From a virus: 23,442 nucleotides of DNA. Below, piece by piece: positions 1-7,160 of this stretch. The stretch covers positions 3,311 through 26,752 of the IMG/VR virus record IMGVR_UViG_3300030109_004996. One strand, written 5' to 3'. The notes below the pieces were generated by a model. It was not told the origin of the DNA. It did no database searches and was given only the letters and a program-made list of their open reading frames with translations. The position numbers and the translations under genes were made by a program. Every line of letters begins with the position of its first letter. Positions within the stretch are counted from its first letter, which is position 1.

Positions 1-1409
1 CCTTAGAGTCATTGGCTCCTTTACTCCCCACTGATGTTGATTACGGCAGTAACATTGATTTGTTAGGTGTAGCTTTTAATGCTGCTGTTGTAAACAAATT
101 CAATAAGAACGGTGATGGGATGGACAGTGCGACAGCTGTGAAGTATACCAAGAATTTTATACATAAACCTACTAACATTGAGCATGACAAACAAAAAGTT
201 GTTGGTCACATAGCTTCGGCTGGTTATAGCTCGTTTGGAGATAATAAATTATTATCAGAAGAAGAAGTAAAAACGCAAAAACAACCCTTCAATATTGCAT
301 TGGGCGCAATTATTTATAAAGGAGTCAATCCTTCTTTTACTAAATTAGTTGAAAATTCTTTAGACCCAGAAGATGGCAGTTATCAAAAGGTATCTGCTAG
401 CTGGGAGGTTGGTTTTAATAGTTATGTTTTAGCTGTCGGAAGTGACCTATTAAGTGAATCTAGAATTATCTCTGACCCTGATCAAATACTTGAATTACAG
501 GGGTTTTTAAGAAGTTTTGGTGGTAATGGTAAAACCGACAAAGGTGAGACTATCAATAGGTTAATCATGGGTGACATATACCCACTTGGTATAGCTTATA
601 CTTTGAACCCAGCAGCCCAAGTTAAAGGTCTGTATGGAGAACCACCTAAAAAGTCCCAGTTTTTTATAAAGGACAAAAGGGATAAAATTTCACAAAACCG
701 TGAATTAAATGTAAACAACGAAAAGAACTTTATCGACATGGAAATTGAAAAGACTCTTAACGAACTTAAGGAGCTACTTAGTGAGAAGAAATTCTCCAAA
801 GAAGCTGTCGCTTCGATGACTGACACTTTTGCAGACGCTATCCGTCAGCGGGATGAACAATACCGCAAGGATGTCGAAGCAGAAAAGACAGCTAAAGAAG
901 GCGCAATCAAGGAATACGAGGAGTTAAGATCCTCGGTTTCTGAGATGGAAGAGAAGTTGAATGCTGCCAATGAGCGCATTCTTGCTTTTGAACAGGACAA
1001 GAAAGCTGAAGAAGCCGTTGCCTCATTTAATGAGCGTATGGATTCTCTGGATGAGAAATTCCAACTTGATGATCAAGACCGCGAATTTCTTGCTACTGAG
1101 CTTAGGGATCTAGATGATTCTGATAGCTTTGAAGCATTTGCATCCAAGCTGGAAGTTCTTTGGAAACACAAAAACAAAGAGGTGCAAGCCGAATTTGATG
1201 CTGAGATTCAAGCTCGTATTGATGAGGAAGTTGCCAAGAGAGTATCTAACGCTTCTGAAGAAGAAGTCCAATTAGAAGAAGCTCTTGATGATGCTGAACC
1301 TACTGATGTTGGTGTTTCTAATGCAAACGAAGCTGTTTCTACTGAAGAGGCTTCTCTTCGTGACAGGTTTAAAAACGCATTTTCCCGCGATAATATTGAA
1401 ATCTCTTAA
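1..1409 (+). CDS. Prohead maturation protease with C-terminal scaffold domain (5' partial)
   Basis: The frame is open to the left edge (TTA GAG TCA before the TTG at 12), so the true start lies outside the window; residues are numbered from that TTG. Residues 1-215 read like a phage prohead (S78/HK97-type) serine protease: a helix containing FNAAVVNKFN, the motif KPTNIEHD with candidate catalytic His58, and YQKVSASWEVGF with candidate nucleophile Ser128 or Ser130. Residues 243-465 are rich in Glu, Lys, Ala and Gln and form a long predicted coiled coil, as expected of a scaffold. Proteases of this kind cleave scaffold and capsid precursors inside the prohead. The place directly before decoration and capsid genes supports this. 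Codon use changes sharply near 738: 1 of 5 Arg codons before it is CGN, 9 of 13 after it. The protease call is good; the exact catalytic residues are inferred. Confidence 0.75.
   Translation, partial: LESLAPLLPTDVDYGSNIDLLGVAFNAAVVNKFNKNGDGMDSATAVKYTKNFIHKPTNIEHDKQKVVGHIASAGYSSFGDNKLLSEEEVKTQKQPFNIALGAIIYKGVNPSFTKLVENSLDPEDGSYQKVSASWEVGFNSYVLAVGSDLLSESRIISDPDQILELQGFLRSFGGNGKTDKGETINRLIMGDIYPLGIAYTLNPAAQVKGLYGEPPKKSQFFIKDKRDKISQNRELNVNNEKNFIDMEIEKTLNELKELLSEKKFSKEAVASMTDTFADAIRQRDEQYRKDVEAEKTAKEGAIKEYEELRSSVSEMEEKLNAANERILAFEQDKKAEEAVASFNERMDSLDEKFQLDDQDREFLATELRDLDDSDSFEAFASKLEVLWKHKNKEVQAEFDAEIQARIDEEVAKRVSNASEEEVQLEEALDDAEPTDVGVSNANEAVSTEEASLRDRFKNAFSRDNIEIS
738..1409 (+). other. Possible nested in-frame scaffold protein start
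   Basis: An in-frame ATG at 738 (residue 243 of the protease ORF) opens exactly where the protease-like part ends and the coiled-coil part begins. The 223-residue product would be a free scaffold, as in phages where a scaffold is encoded inside the protease gene (lambda C/Nu3). The codon change starts here, which fits extra translation of this part. No strong Shine-Dalgarno is visible; the upstream bases are A-rich (AACGAAAAGAAC). Release by proteolysis is the alternative. Confidence 0.35.
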
Positions 1410-1429
1410 TTAACTAACTAACTAAAATC

Positions 1430-2083
1430 ATGGCATTACGAATTTTACCATTCAGACAATACTCTGATCACGATGTTGTAAACTTGTATGCACTTGCTAA
1501 CGCAAGTGTTAATACAGCTACGACAGACTCAGGCGCTGGCGATGCAGGTGTCTTTGTCAAGATCTCAGACGGTAACTTCGATAACGATCCTATTACCTAT
1601 CAAACAAACGCATACCTTGGCGAAACCGCTAGTTATCCGTTTTTAGGCACTACGGAGATGTATCCTGAAGTTAATCTCAAAGTTACACCCGCTACTTCTG
1701 GTGATATCCCACTTGGGATGACCCTGTATCAGACGGCTAAAAATGATGAGAACGGAGAAAAACTCCTTTACAATCCAACCAAGCGCGAAGAGCTGCAAGC
1801 AATGCTTCCAGGTCAAGCCGTCCCCATCGCTACTAAAGGTATCTTTACCTTAGCATCTGCTGCTGTGGATACTCCTGCTCCTAGTGTGGGTGATGCAATC
1901 GTTGTTTCACACACTAGTGCTGGTAAAGTTTCTGGAGTTGGAAGAGGCGTTGCTGGAGTTACAGGCGATCGTGTGTTTGGTCACATTATCGGAACGGGCA
2001 ACCGCCCGAATACAGGAAACACCACAGATCAATTCTCTGGTGATTATATAGTTGTATCGTTCGATTGTAACGCTGCCCGTTAA
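1430..2083 (+). CDS. Probable capsid decoration/stabilisation protein
   Basis: This is a 217-residue, Gly/Thr/Val-rich, mostly beta protein with no signal peptide or membrane segment. It lies between the protease-scaffold gene and the major capsid gene, where many tailed phages keep a head decoration protein (lambda gpD-like or beta-tulip types). The middle part (LPGQAVPIATKGIFTLAS, then VGDAIVVSH) is typical of a compact beta fold. Only 20 bases separate it from the gene upstream; the spacer repeats AACT and offers no Shine-Dalgarno before the ATG. Codon use is like the capsid gene, suggesting high copy number. Function is inferred from position and composition; another head structural role is possible. 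Confidence 0.5.
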   Translation: MALRILPFRQYSDHDVVNLYALANASVNTATTDSGAGDAGVFVKISDGNFDNDPITYQTNAYLGETASYPFLGTTEMYPEVNLKVTPATSGDIPLGMTLYQTAKNDENGEKLLYNPTKREELQAMLPGQAVPIATKGIFTLASAAVDTPAPSVGDAIVVSHTSAGKVSGVGRGVAGVTGDRVFGHIIGTGNRPNTGNTTDQFSGDYIVVSFDCNAAR

Positions 2084-2087
2084 TTAG

Positions 2088-2093
2088 AAAGGA
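2088..2093 (+). promoter_or_regulatory. Shine-Dalgarno of the major capsid gene
   Basis: AAAGGA lies 10 bases before the ATG at 2104. It is one of the few clear purine-rich ribosome sites in the window; several other genes here start without one. Confidence 0.55.
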
Positions 2094-2103
2094 TCTTATA
2101 CAA

Positions 2104-3279
2104 ATGAAAATTACTTTAAAAAGAACTCCCGAACAAGTCGAGCTTATCAAAGCTATGGCTTCTCGCAATCGCAATGTTGCTTACGAGGCACAGGTCGCTC
2201 TTGCTGAATTCATCGGACCAGTATTGGCCGAGGTTCTCAACAATGCTCCTACCGTTAGCAGCCTTTTCCAGTCGCTTCAGTTCGACGCTGATGACAATCC
2301 AAGCATTCCGCTTGATCTTTACTACGACATCGCTGACGAAGATTACGTCAAGGTGTGGAGTCAGAGTCATGCTGGTGGACTTCCTAGCAGTCAGGTTCTT
2401 CCGACTGTTTCCGAGTTGAAGGTCGCCACTTACACTCTTGATTCTGCTGTTGATTTTGATCGTCGTTATGCAGCTAAGAGCCGCATGGATGTTGTAAGCA
2501 AGACTTTCACCCGTGTTGCTCAAGAGATTCTTCTCAAGCAAGATCGCACTTCTGCGACTCTTGTTATGAGTTCTCTTGCTGGTGCATCTATTAAGTCTTC
2601 GCCACTTACTGCCAACACTCAAGTGTTCAGGACCGCTGTAGCAGACACTGTTCTTATTGATGACTTCAATAAGCTCATGACTCTTGCAAAGCGCGTCAAC
2701 ACTTCTTGGATTGGTGGAACTCCTACCACTCGGACTCGCGGTATCACTGATATCGTTTGCTCTCCAGAGGTTGTAGGAAGTATCCGCGCTATGGCTTACA
2801 ATCCAATCAACACCGCTGCTGGCGTCACTACTGACGCTGCTGGTGGAACCGCAGGTATCACATCTAGTGTTGTCGCTGCTCCTGAACAGCTCCGCAACGA
2901 GCTTTATCAGAACGCAGGTCTCGACAGCTTCATGGGTGTCAACATCTTAGAATTCAATGAATTCGGTAAGGGACAGAAGTTCAACACTCTGTTTGATACC
3001 GCTGCTGGAGCCACTACTTACGCTACATTTGCAGGTGCTCGCACCGCAGTATTTGATGGCGCAGCAACTGGAGATGAAATCATTGTTGGTGTTGACCGCA
3101 CTCGCGATTCGCTTATGCGTGTCGTAGCAACTGATCCTGATAGTCAGAGTGAGATGAATCTGGTCGCTGATGACCAGTATAGCATTCGTCAGAATAAGAT
3201 TGGTTACTTCGGTCAAATCGAAGAGGGCCGTATTGTTCTTGACAATCGCGTCCTTCTCGGACTCATCAAGGGTGGTTAA
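2104..3279 (+). CDS. Major capsid protein
   Basis: The 391-residue product has a helical N-terminus (TPEQVELIKAMASRNRN onward) followed by mixed alpha/beta sequence; its length fits an HK97-fold capsid subunit. There is no long N-terminal coiled coil, which fits a separate scaffold supplied by the gene at 1-1409. It follows the protease-scaffold and decoration genes and ends 17 bases before a strong terminator. Codon use is the most biased in the window: Arg is almost always CGC or CGT, and AAG and CTT are common, as expected of the most abundant virion protein. The call rests on gene order, size and codon bias; no residue-level motif proves it. Confidence 0.8.
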   Translation: MKITLKRTPEQVELIKAMASRNRNVAYEAQVALAEFIGPVLAEVLNNAPTVSSLFQSLQFDADDNPSIPLDLYYDIADEDYVKVWSQSHAGGLPSSQVLPTVSELKVATYTLDSAVDFDRRYAAKSRMDVVSKTFTRVAQEILLKQDRTSATLVMSSLAGASIKSSPLTANTQVFRTAVADTVLIDDFNKLMTLAKRVNTSWIGGTPTTRTRGITDIVCSPEVVGSIRAMAYNPINTAAGVTTDAAGGTAGITSSVVAAPEQLRNELYQNAGLDSFMGVNILEFNEFGKGQKFNTLFDTAAGATTYATFAGARTAVFDGAATGDEIIVGVDRTRDSLMRVVATDPDSQSEMNLVADDQYSIRQNKIGYFGQIEEGRIVLDNRVLLGLIKGG

Positions 3280-3296
3280 TCTAACCTTAACAAAAG

Positions 3297-3327
3297 AAGC
3301 CGTCCCTTCGGGGGCGGCTTTTTTTTT
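3297..3327 (+). terminator. Intrinsic terminator after the capsid unit
   Basis: The arm AAGCCGTCCC (3297-3306) pairs with GGGGCGGCTT (3311-3320) around the loop TTCG, with one G-U pair. It is followed by T to 3327. C(UUCG)G is an exceptionally stable tetraloop. The element sits 17 bases after the capsid stop codon. Confidence 0.93.
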
Positions 3328-3340
3328 GTAATTTATTAAT

Positions 3341-3359
3341 TAAGTGTATATAATAGTAT
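3341..3359 (+). promoter_or_regulatory. Candidate phage promoter before the 149-residue gene
   Basis: TAAGTGTATATAATAGTAT lies between the capsid terminator and the ATG at 3360, so a new start of transcription is needed about here. It includes TATAAT (3349-3354) and GTGTA (3344-3348), a pentamer also found before the genes at 3829, 7633 (-), 9743 and 22437. No Shine-Dalgarno is present, so the transcript may be leaderless or nearly so. Confidence 0.4.
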
Positions 3360-3809
3360 ATGGCTAAGAAGAAATCAGGTAAAAAGAAAAATGCTCCATA
3401 TAAAGAGGTGACCACTGGTCAAGAGCAACCTGCAAAAAAAGGTCTTCTAGAGGAATTAGAGGAGCTTAGGAATGATGGAGAAACAAGCACTGCTAGATAT
3501 CAAGAGTTATTGAAAGAAGTAGAAGTTATTTATGGGACTGGCGAAACCAATAACTTTGGCACGAATGACATTAATATTTTAAAAAGTAAACTCAGCAAAA
3601 TGACTAAAGCAGATCTACAGTCTTTTGCTAGGAAAGTAGGTATTAATCCATACTACCAGCCGAATGCATTGAAAGACAATATTATTAAAGAATTTAATAG
3701 ATATCAAAGTAGAGGTAATATCTTTACAGCCCCACAAGAACAACCTGCGTTTGAGCTAGATCCTAATAATCCTCAACATAAAGAGCTTCTTGATTGGTTA
3801 AACATATAA
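3360..3809 (+). CDS. Hypothetical protein with SAP/HeH-like domain
   Basis: The 149-residue product begins with a very basic stretch (AKKKSGKKKN), then a charged helix (GLLEELEELRNDGE). Residues about 74-114 (LSKMTKADLQSFARKVGI onward to KEFNRYQSRG) resemble the small helix-extended-helix fold of SAP/HeH or Rho-N domains, which bind nucleic acid or act in assembly. The C-terminus is acidic and Pro-rich. It is the first gene after the capsid terminator and precedes the probable adaptor, so it may be a minor head, DNA-binding or neck protein. The domain resemblance was judged by eye. I do not recognise the family. Confidence 0.6.
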   Translation: MAKKKSGKKKNAPYKEVTTGQEQPAKKGLLEELEELRNDGETSTARYQELLKEVEVIYGTGETNNFGTNDINILKSKLSKMTKADLQSFARKVGINPYYQPNALKDNIIKEFNRYQSRGNIFTAPQEQPAFELDPNNPQHKELLDWLNI

Positions 3810-3814
3810 AGATT

Positions 3815-3829
3815 GTGTAATAAATTACA
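3815..3829 (+). promoter_or_regulatory. Palindrome with GTGTA motif at the adaptor start
   Basis: TGTAAT-AA-ATTACA (3816-3829) is a perfect inverted repeat whose last base is the A of the start codon. It contains the GTGTA pentamer at 3815-3819. It could be a phage promoter, an operator or a small hairpin hiding the start codon. No Shine-Dalgarno is seen. Confidence 0.35.
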
Positions 3830-4326
3830 TGCCCAACGTATTAGAAGATCTCGCCTCTGGAATTGTTGAAACTGAATTCGACAGTGATACAAGCATTGCA
3901 ACAGTGTCTGCTGTGAGTGGTTGGTTGTTTGAAAACTTAGGACAAGTTAATAATTACCTCTATACAGATTTTGCTGGAGAAACAGCTAGTGGCACTTATG
4001 GCGAAATGGATATAGAGGCTCAAAGTGTTCTCAAAGAGTTATACCTTTCTCATTACTACAATAAACAAGCCAGAAACGCCCTCAGAGGCATTACAGACTC
4101 ATCCGTGAGTGGAGACAATGTTTTATCCTTGCGAGACGGTGAGAGCGCTGTGACGTTCATTAATCGCAATGAAGTGTCTAAGGTCTACAGGGGTCTAGCC
4201 AGCGACTGTATGGATAGGGTAACGCAGCTATCAGCTCAATATAATATATACCAAGCTCAACCCAGACAGCTGGGAGGAATAGATGCAAGTGGAGTCGGTG
4301 GAGTGACAGCGTTAACTTACGTTTAA
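3829..4326 (+). CDS. Probable head-tail adaptor (neck) protein
   Basis: The 165-residue protein has a mostly helical N-terminal half (VSGWLFENLGQVNNYLYTDF; SVLKELYLSHYYNKQAR) and a helical segment RVTQLSAQYNIYQ near the end. Size, helical content and place after the capsid gene fit the head-tail adaptor family (HK97 gp6 or SPP1 gp15 type), which forms the ring under the portal. The remaining neck genes follow immediately but on the other strand. Its stop codon interlocks with that of the convergent gene (4323-4326). The adaptor role is inferred from synteny, not from a diagnostic motif. Confidence 0.5.
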   Translation: MPNVLEDLASGIVETEFDSDTSIATVSAVSGWLFENLGQVNNYLYTDFAGETASGTYGEMDIEAQSVLKELYLSHYYNKQARNALRGITDSSVSGDNVLSLRDGESAVTFINRNEVSKVYRGLASDCMDRVTQLSAQYNIYQAQPRQLGGIDASGVGGVTALTYV

Positions 4327-4556
4327 ACGCTTTTACGATAGATATCGTATAACTCTTTTTTGTCCTTAGCCCCTACTGAATCAAGTAATTTAGTAAGTTC
4401 TTCAGGCTTTGCTTTAGCAGCGAAGTTTTTTAACTTTTCTATAGTTCTGAACTTCTCAACCAAAAAAGCGCCACCTACCTTTTTAGGGGTAGGTGACGGC
4501 TTTATAAATGGTTGAAGCCCTATTGAGTTTTTAGTGTCAAGCTTCTTAGGAGTCAT
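4323..4556 (-). CDS. Small basic hypothetical protein
   Basis: This 77-residue, Lys-rich product has an extended Pro-containing N-terminus (PFIKPSPTPKKVGG) and two helical segments (EKFRTIEKLKNFAAKA; KPEELTKLLDSVGAKDKKE). It is the last gene of the inverted module, 4 bases after the probable tail tube gene, and its TAA shares bases with the TAA of the convergent adaptor gene. A terminator-like hairpin lies inside its first third, so expression may depend on read-through. Composition looks like a real protein. I do not recognise it; a tail-assembly accessory role would be a guess from position. Confidence 0.55.
   Translation of the reverse strand: MTPKKLDTKNSIGLQPFIKPSPTPKKVGGAFLVEKFRTIEKLKNFAAKAKPEELTKLLDSVGAKDKKELYDIYRKSV
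4462..4503 (-). terminator. Terminator-like hairpin inside the 77-residue gene
   Basis: On the minus strand CACCTACC and GGTAGGTG form an 8-bp stem around the loop CCTAAAAA. The stem extends by T-G, G-C and C-G pairs and then AAAG against CTTT with one bulged base, ending in TTTTTT. It begins about 58 bases after the probable tail tube gene ends. On the plus strand the same arms form a slightly weaker hairpin ending in CTTTAT, so it may stop convergent transcripts both ways. Confidence 0.55.
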
Positions 4557-4560
4557 TGTC

Positions 4561-5682
4561 TTAGTTGTTTAATCCTCCGTCTACGCCGTTAAATCCTGAA
4601 CGTGCTGTTACGTTAGCTCCACTCATGAACAATCCAGCTGCTGTATCATCAACTCCACCGATTTGAGCAGAGACGGTAATGTCTACAGTCTGGTTAGATC
4701 CGATTGCACTAGAGTAACTTTCGCTATCTACTTTACAGCCTTTTAGGGTGTATTGTGCAGCTGGTGCTCCAGCTTGATCTTTAATAGTTATGTTAATTTC
4801 TCTCTCACTTTGAGCTAGCTCATCAGCTAACTGATAAGCTTCTGTTTCGTTAACAAGAGCACTAATGCTCATGCTGATATCAATTGGGAAATCAACTTCG
4901 CGAGCGAATGGGAATTGACTACCAAGCCTTTGTAAAGGAGTTCTGCTCAAAGGAACACTTATCGAAACACTTTGAACATGAGCGTTTCCATCACCAGTAA
5001 GGTCTACTAAAGTCTCACCATTGATAGTTCCAATATCTAAAAGAATATCTCCTGGACGTAAAGCTGTTGGGCCGCTACCTGGACTTGCGACAGGGGGTGG
5101 AAGAGCCACACCTGCTGTGAGTGCAGTGCCGTTCTCTTGGTCAATCGCTGGAGTATCAATTGAAGCGCCTCCGTCAATTTCACCACGAACATTAGCGCCT
5201 TCCATAGTTACAGATACTGTCGGAATAGCGCCAACTGAAAGATCCACGCTGTAGTCACTTAAGTAGCAATTACCGATTCCAATAACGTGATCATCGGAAC
5301 CAACTGCTCCTGCACCATTAACGTCTTTTCCTTCAGGGCCAGTAACAATAAATACGTTCTTACCAGAAGAAGCAATCATGTGACCTGATACAAACTGTTT
5401 TTCAGCCGCTCCTCCAGTTTTTACATAAAAGCCTAAAGCTTGTTCGTTAAATCCGTTTGATAGGTAATAAGAAAAGTCAGTCGTAACAGTAGGTGGATCA
5501 AGAATGATTGAGTCGATCCTTGCCAACTCACCGAATTGGTTAATATCTTGTCTGTTAATCGTGTAACTGAAATTGGCGCTTTGCACCCTGCTTAATTGTG
5601 AGTGATAATCTGCTATCTGAGATGCGGCAGTATCACTTACATATAAAGCCTCTGATTGGTAAATTACTCTGTTTCTGGCCAT
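4561..5682 (-). CDS. Probable major tail tube protein
   Basis: The 373-residue, beta-rich protein seems built of two related halves: VQSANFSYTINRQDINQFG (from about residue 33) and VQSVSISVPLSRTPLQRLG (from about 236) open each half in the same pattern. This fits a tail-tube beta-sandwich fold. A Pro/Gly-rich linker (ALPPPVASPGSGPTALRPGD) separates them. Its C-terminal half and its GNC and SVGAIPT segments match the tail-tip gene at 18339 (+), which also starts MARN, and more weakly the gene at 16608. It follows the candidate tail terminator in transcription order, the usual place for the tube gene. The start ATG at 5682 is supported by the matching MARN. Which of the three paralogs makes the main tube is inferred from order. 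Confidence 0.65.
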   Translation of the reverse strand: MARNRVIYQSEALYVSDTAASQIADYHSQLSRVQSANFSYTINRQDINQFGELARIDSIILDPPTVTTDFSYYLSNGFNEQALGFYVKTGGAAEKQFVSGHMIASSGKNVFIVTGPEGKDVNGAGAVGSDDHVIGIGNCYLSDYSVDLSVGAIPTVSVTMEGANVRGEIDGGASIDTPAIDQENGTALTAGVALPPPVASPGSGPTALRPGDILLDIGTINGETLVDLTGDGNAHVQSVSISVPLSRTPLQRLGSQFPFAREVDFPIDISMSISALVNETEAYQLADELAQSEREINITIKDQAGAPAAQYTLKGCKVDSESYSSAIGSNQTVDITVSAQIGGVDDTAAGLFMSGANVTARSGFNGVDGGLNN

Positions 5683-5733
5683 GATAAAAGATTCTTTCTC
5701 TTGTTTACAGTTTTCTTATTAAAATATGAAAAA

Positions 5734-6582
5734 TTAGGTGAATCTAGTTCTAGCTTTACGCACATCGAAGTCTATAAAACCAACGTATAATTCATTTGCT
5801 ATTATATTTCTTTCTCGGTCAGTCAGCTTTGCTGTGGTAACTTTTTCTATATAAAATTTATCATTACCATCGAATGGGCTAATAGTGCCAGTATAAGAAT
5901 AAGTGTTGTCTTTTAAATCCCCAAGTTCTGTCACAGGATATTCTTTCATTGAAAGCTCTGTGAAACATTCATCAACTGAGTCCATAAAAATAGATAAAAC
6001 ACCATCTAACTGATAGGTGTCTTCAGCTAACACTACAGCATTAACATTTATTCTGCTATTTTGTAATCCACCCAAAGCAAAAGGTTCATTCTCTCCTCTT
6101 GTTGTAGATATAAACACAGCAGGGACTACATCATCATACGGTGTAATATTTGTCTCTGGACCAGAGGGCAATCTAGAATTAATAACATATTTGTTTTCTA
6201 TTATTATGTCATCTTCTGTATCATTTGTTAAATAAACATTAAAATCTTTAACTGCAAACTCTCCAGTTACCGTAGATGTAGTTACATCTCCTGAGACTAA
6301 AGCTCTGCCATTATCAAAATCTAACACAATTCCGTCATTGCGCCCCGAAAAATTACCATCAATAAATACCCCTGAAGGAACTGTGGCTCCTGATACTGAA
6401 GAATCTGTGACCCATTGCTTATAAGAACTACCATAAGGTGTGAATCTTGAATCTAACCTATTATCTGTATAATTAAAAAGATTCCCTGTTTTATTAGTAA
6501 AAGCCTCCCCTTTTGTTAAGAGAAAGTTATCAAACCATAAAATGAATGAGTTTGTTATCTTATGTTGAAATTGTTCTTTCAT
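5734..6582 (-). CDS. Putative tail terminator / neck protein
   Basis: This 282-residue, beta-rich acidic protein overlaps the gene upstream by four bases (ATGA), so translation is probably coupled. The N-terminus (FILWFDNFLLTKG) is helical. The C-terminus, with YVGFIDFDVRKARTRF, resembles tail-terminator-like proteins that cap the tail tube. It lies between the candidate tail-completion gene and the probable tube gene, which is the standard slot for a tail terminator. At 282 residues it is longer than common terminators (about 130-200), so an inserted domain or another virion role is possible. I see no diagnostic motif. Confidence 0.45.
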   Translation of the reverse strand: MKEQFQHKITNSFILWFDNFLLTKGEAFTNKTGNLFNYTDNRLDSRFTPYGSSYKQWVTDSSVSGATVPSGVFIDGNFSGRNDGIVLDFDNGRALVSGDVTTSTVTGEFAVKDFNVYLTNDTEDDIIIENKYVINSRLPSGPETNITPYDDVVPAVFISTTRGENEPFALGGLQNSRINVNAVVLAEDTYQLDGVLSIFMDSVDECFTELSMKEYPVTELGDLKDNTYSYTGTISPFDGNDKFYIEKVTTAKLTDRERNIIANELYVGFIDFDVRKARTRFT

Positions 6583-7160
6583 TTTAATTCTTTAATTTTT
6601 TTTATATATTTACTTAAAAAAGAAGATATGTAAGGAACATTTTGAAATCTACCTTTTCTTACTTTTACACGGGTTTGAATAGCAGCTCCTGACCTTCCCG
6701 CATTTTTTCTTAATAAGAATCCTAATCCTGAAATACCTCTCTCTATGCCTTCTGCCCAACTACGACCAGAGACATACGGCAATGGCGTTACTGCAAATAT
6801 TTGTTCTTTAGTGGGCATCGTGATTTCAAATTCTGAACCTATAAACCTACCTTTTGAGTCTTTTTTAAAAACTATTTGTGTTTTTTCTAATAGGTCTAGA
6901 ATAGGGAGTATTGGTTGGTCGCCTTTACTAAAACCTATAAAAGCAAAAAGATTACTGATTCCGTTTAAAGTTCCACTTGTGTTAGAAGCTTCTGGACCCC
7001 CCAAAATTTCTTTTGTTATGGGATGATCCAAAAATTCAGAGATCATCTGTTGTTTCAATTTTTTGAAGCGTTTGTCTACTTCTTTTCTTATATCTTTTTT
7101 AGCAACTTTAGGCGCTTGCTTTTTAAGAGCTGCTATAACATCTGGATCTAGTTTTGCCAT
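6579..7160 (-). CDS. Putative tail-completion (HK97 gp10-like) protein
   Basis: The 193-residue basic protein has a Lys-rich helical N-terminus (LKKQAPKVAKKDIRKEVDKR) and a C-terminal segment with SGRSWAEGIERGISGLGFLL, ending VPYISSFLSKYIKKIKELK. Size and charge, with a long basic helix first, recall HK97 gp10-type proteins that join the head connector to the tail. Its ATG shares one base with the TAA of the gene before it (TAATG), and its own TGA overlaps the next ATG, so the genes form a tightly coupled operon. The role comes from order and general character; the family is not certain. Confidence 0.45.
   Translation of the reverse strand: MAKLDPDVIAALKKQAPKVAKKDIRKEVDKRFKKLKQQMISEFLDHPITKEILGGPEASNTSGTLNGISNLFAFIGFSKGDQPILPILDLLEKTQIVFKKDSKGRFIGSEFEITMPTKEQIFAVTPLPYVSGRSWAEGIERGISGLGFLLRKNAGRSGAAIQTRVKVRKGRFQNVPYISSFLSKYIKKIKELK

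Noticed and set aside
311-318. TATAAATA octamer (minus strand) inside the protease gene
   Set aside because: It lies within a coding region and points antisense. In AT-rich DNA a few chance copies are expected. Copies at 20665-20672 and 21067-21074 inside the glycosyltransferase gene were set aside for the same reason.
2116-2622. A 168-residue minus-strand frame opposite the capsid gene
   Set aside because: Shadow of the strongly codon-biased capsid gene; its Ser/Arg-rich sequence does not look like a folded protein.
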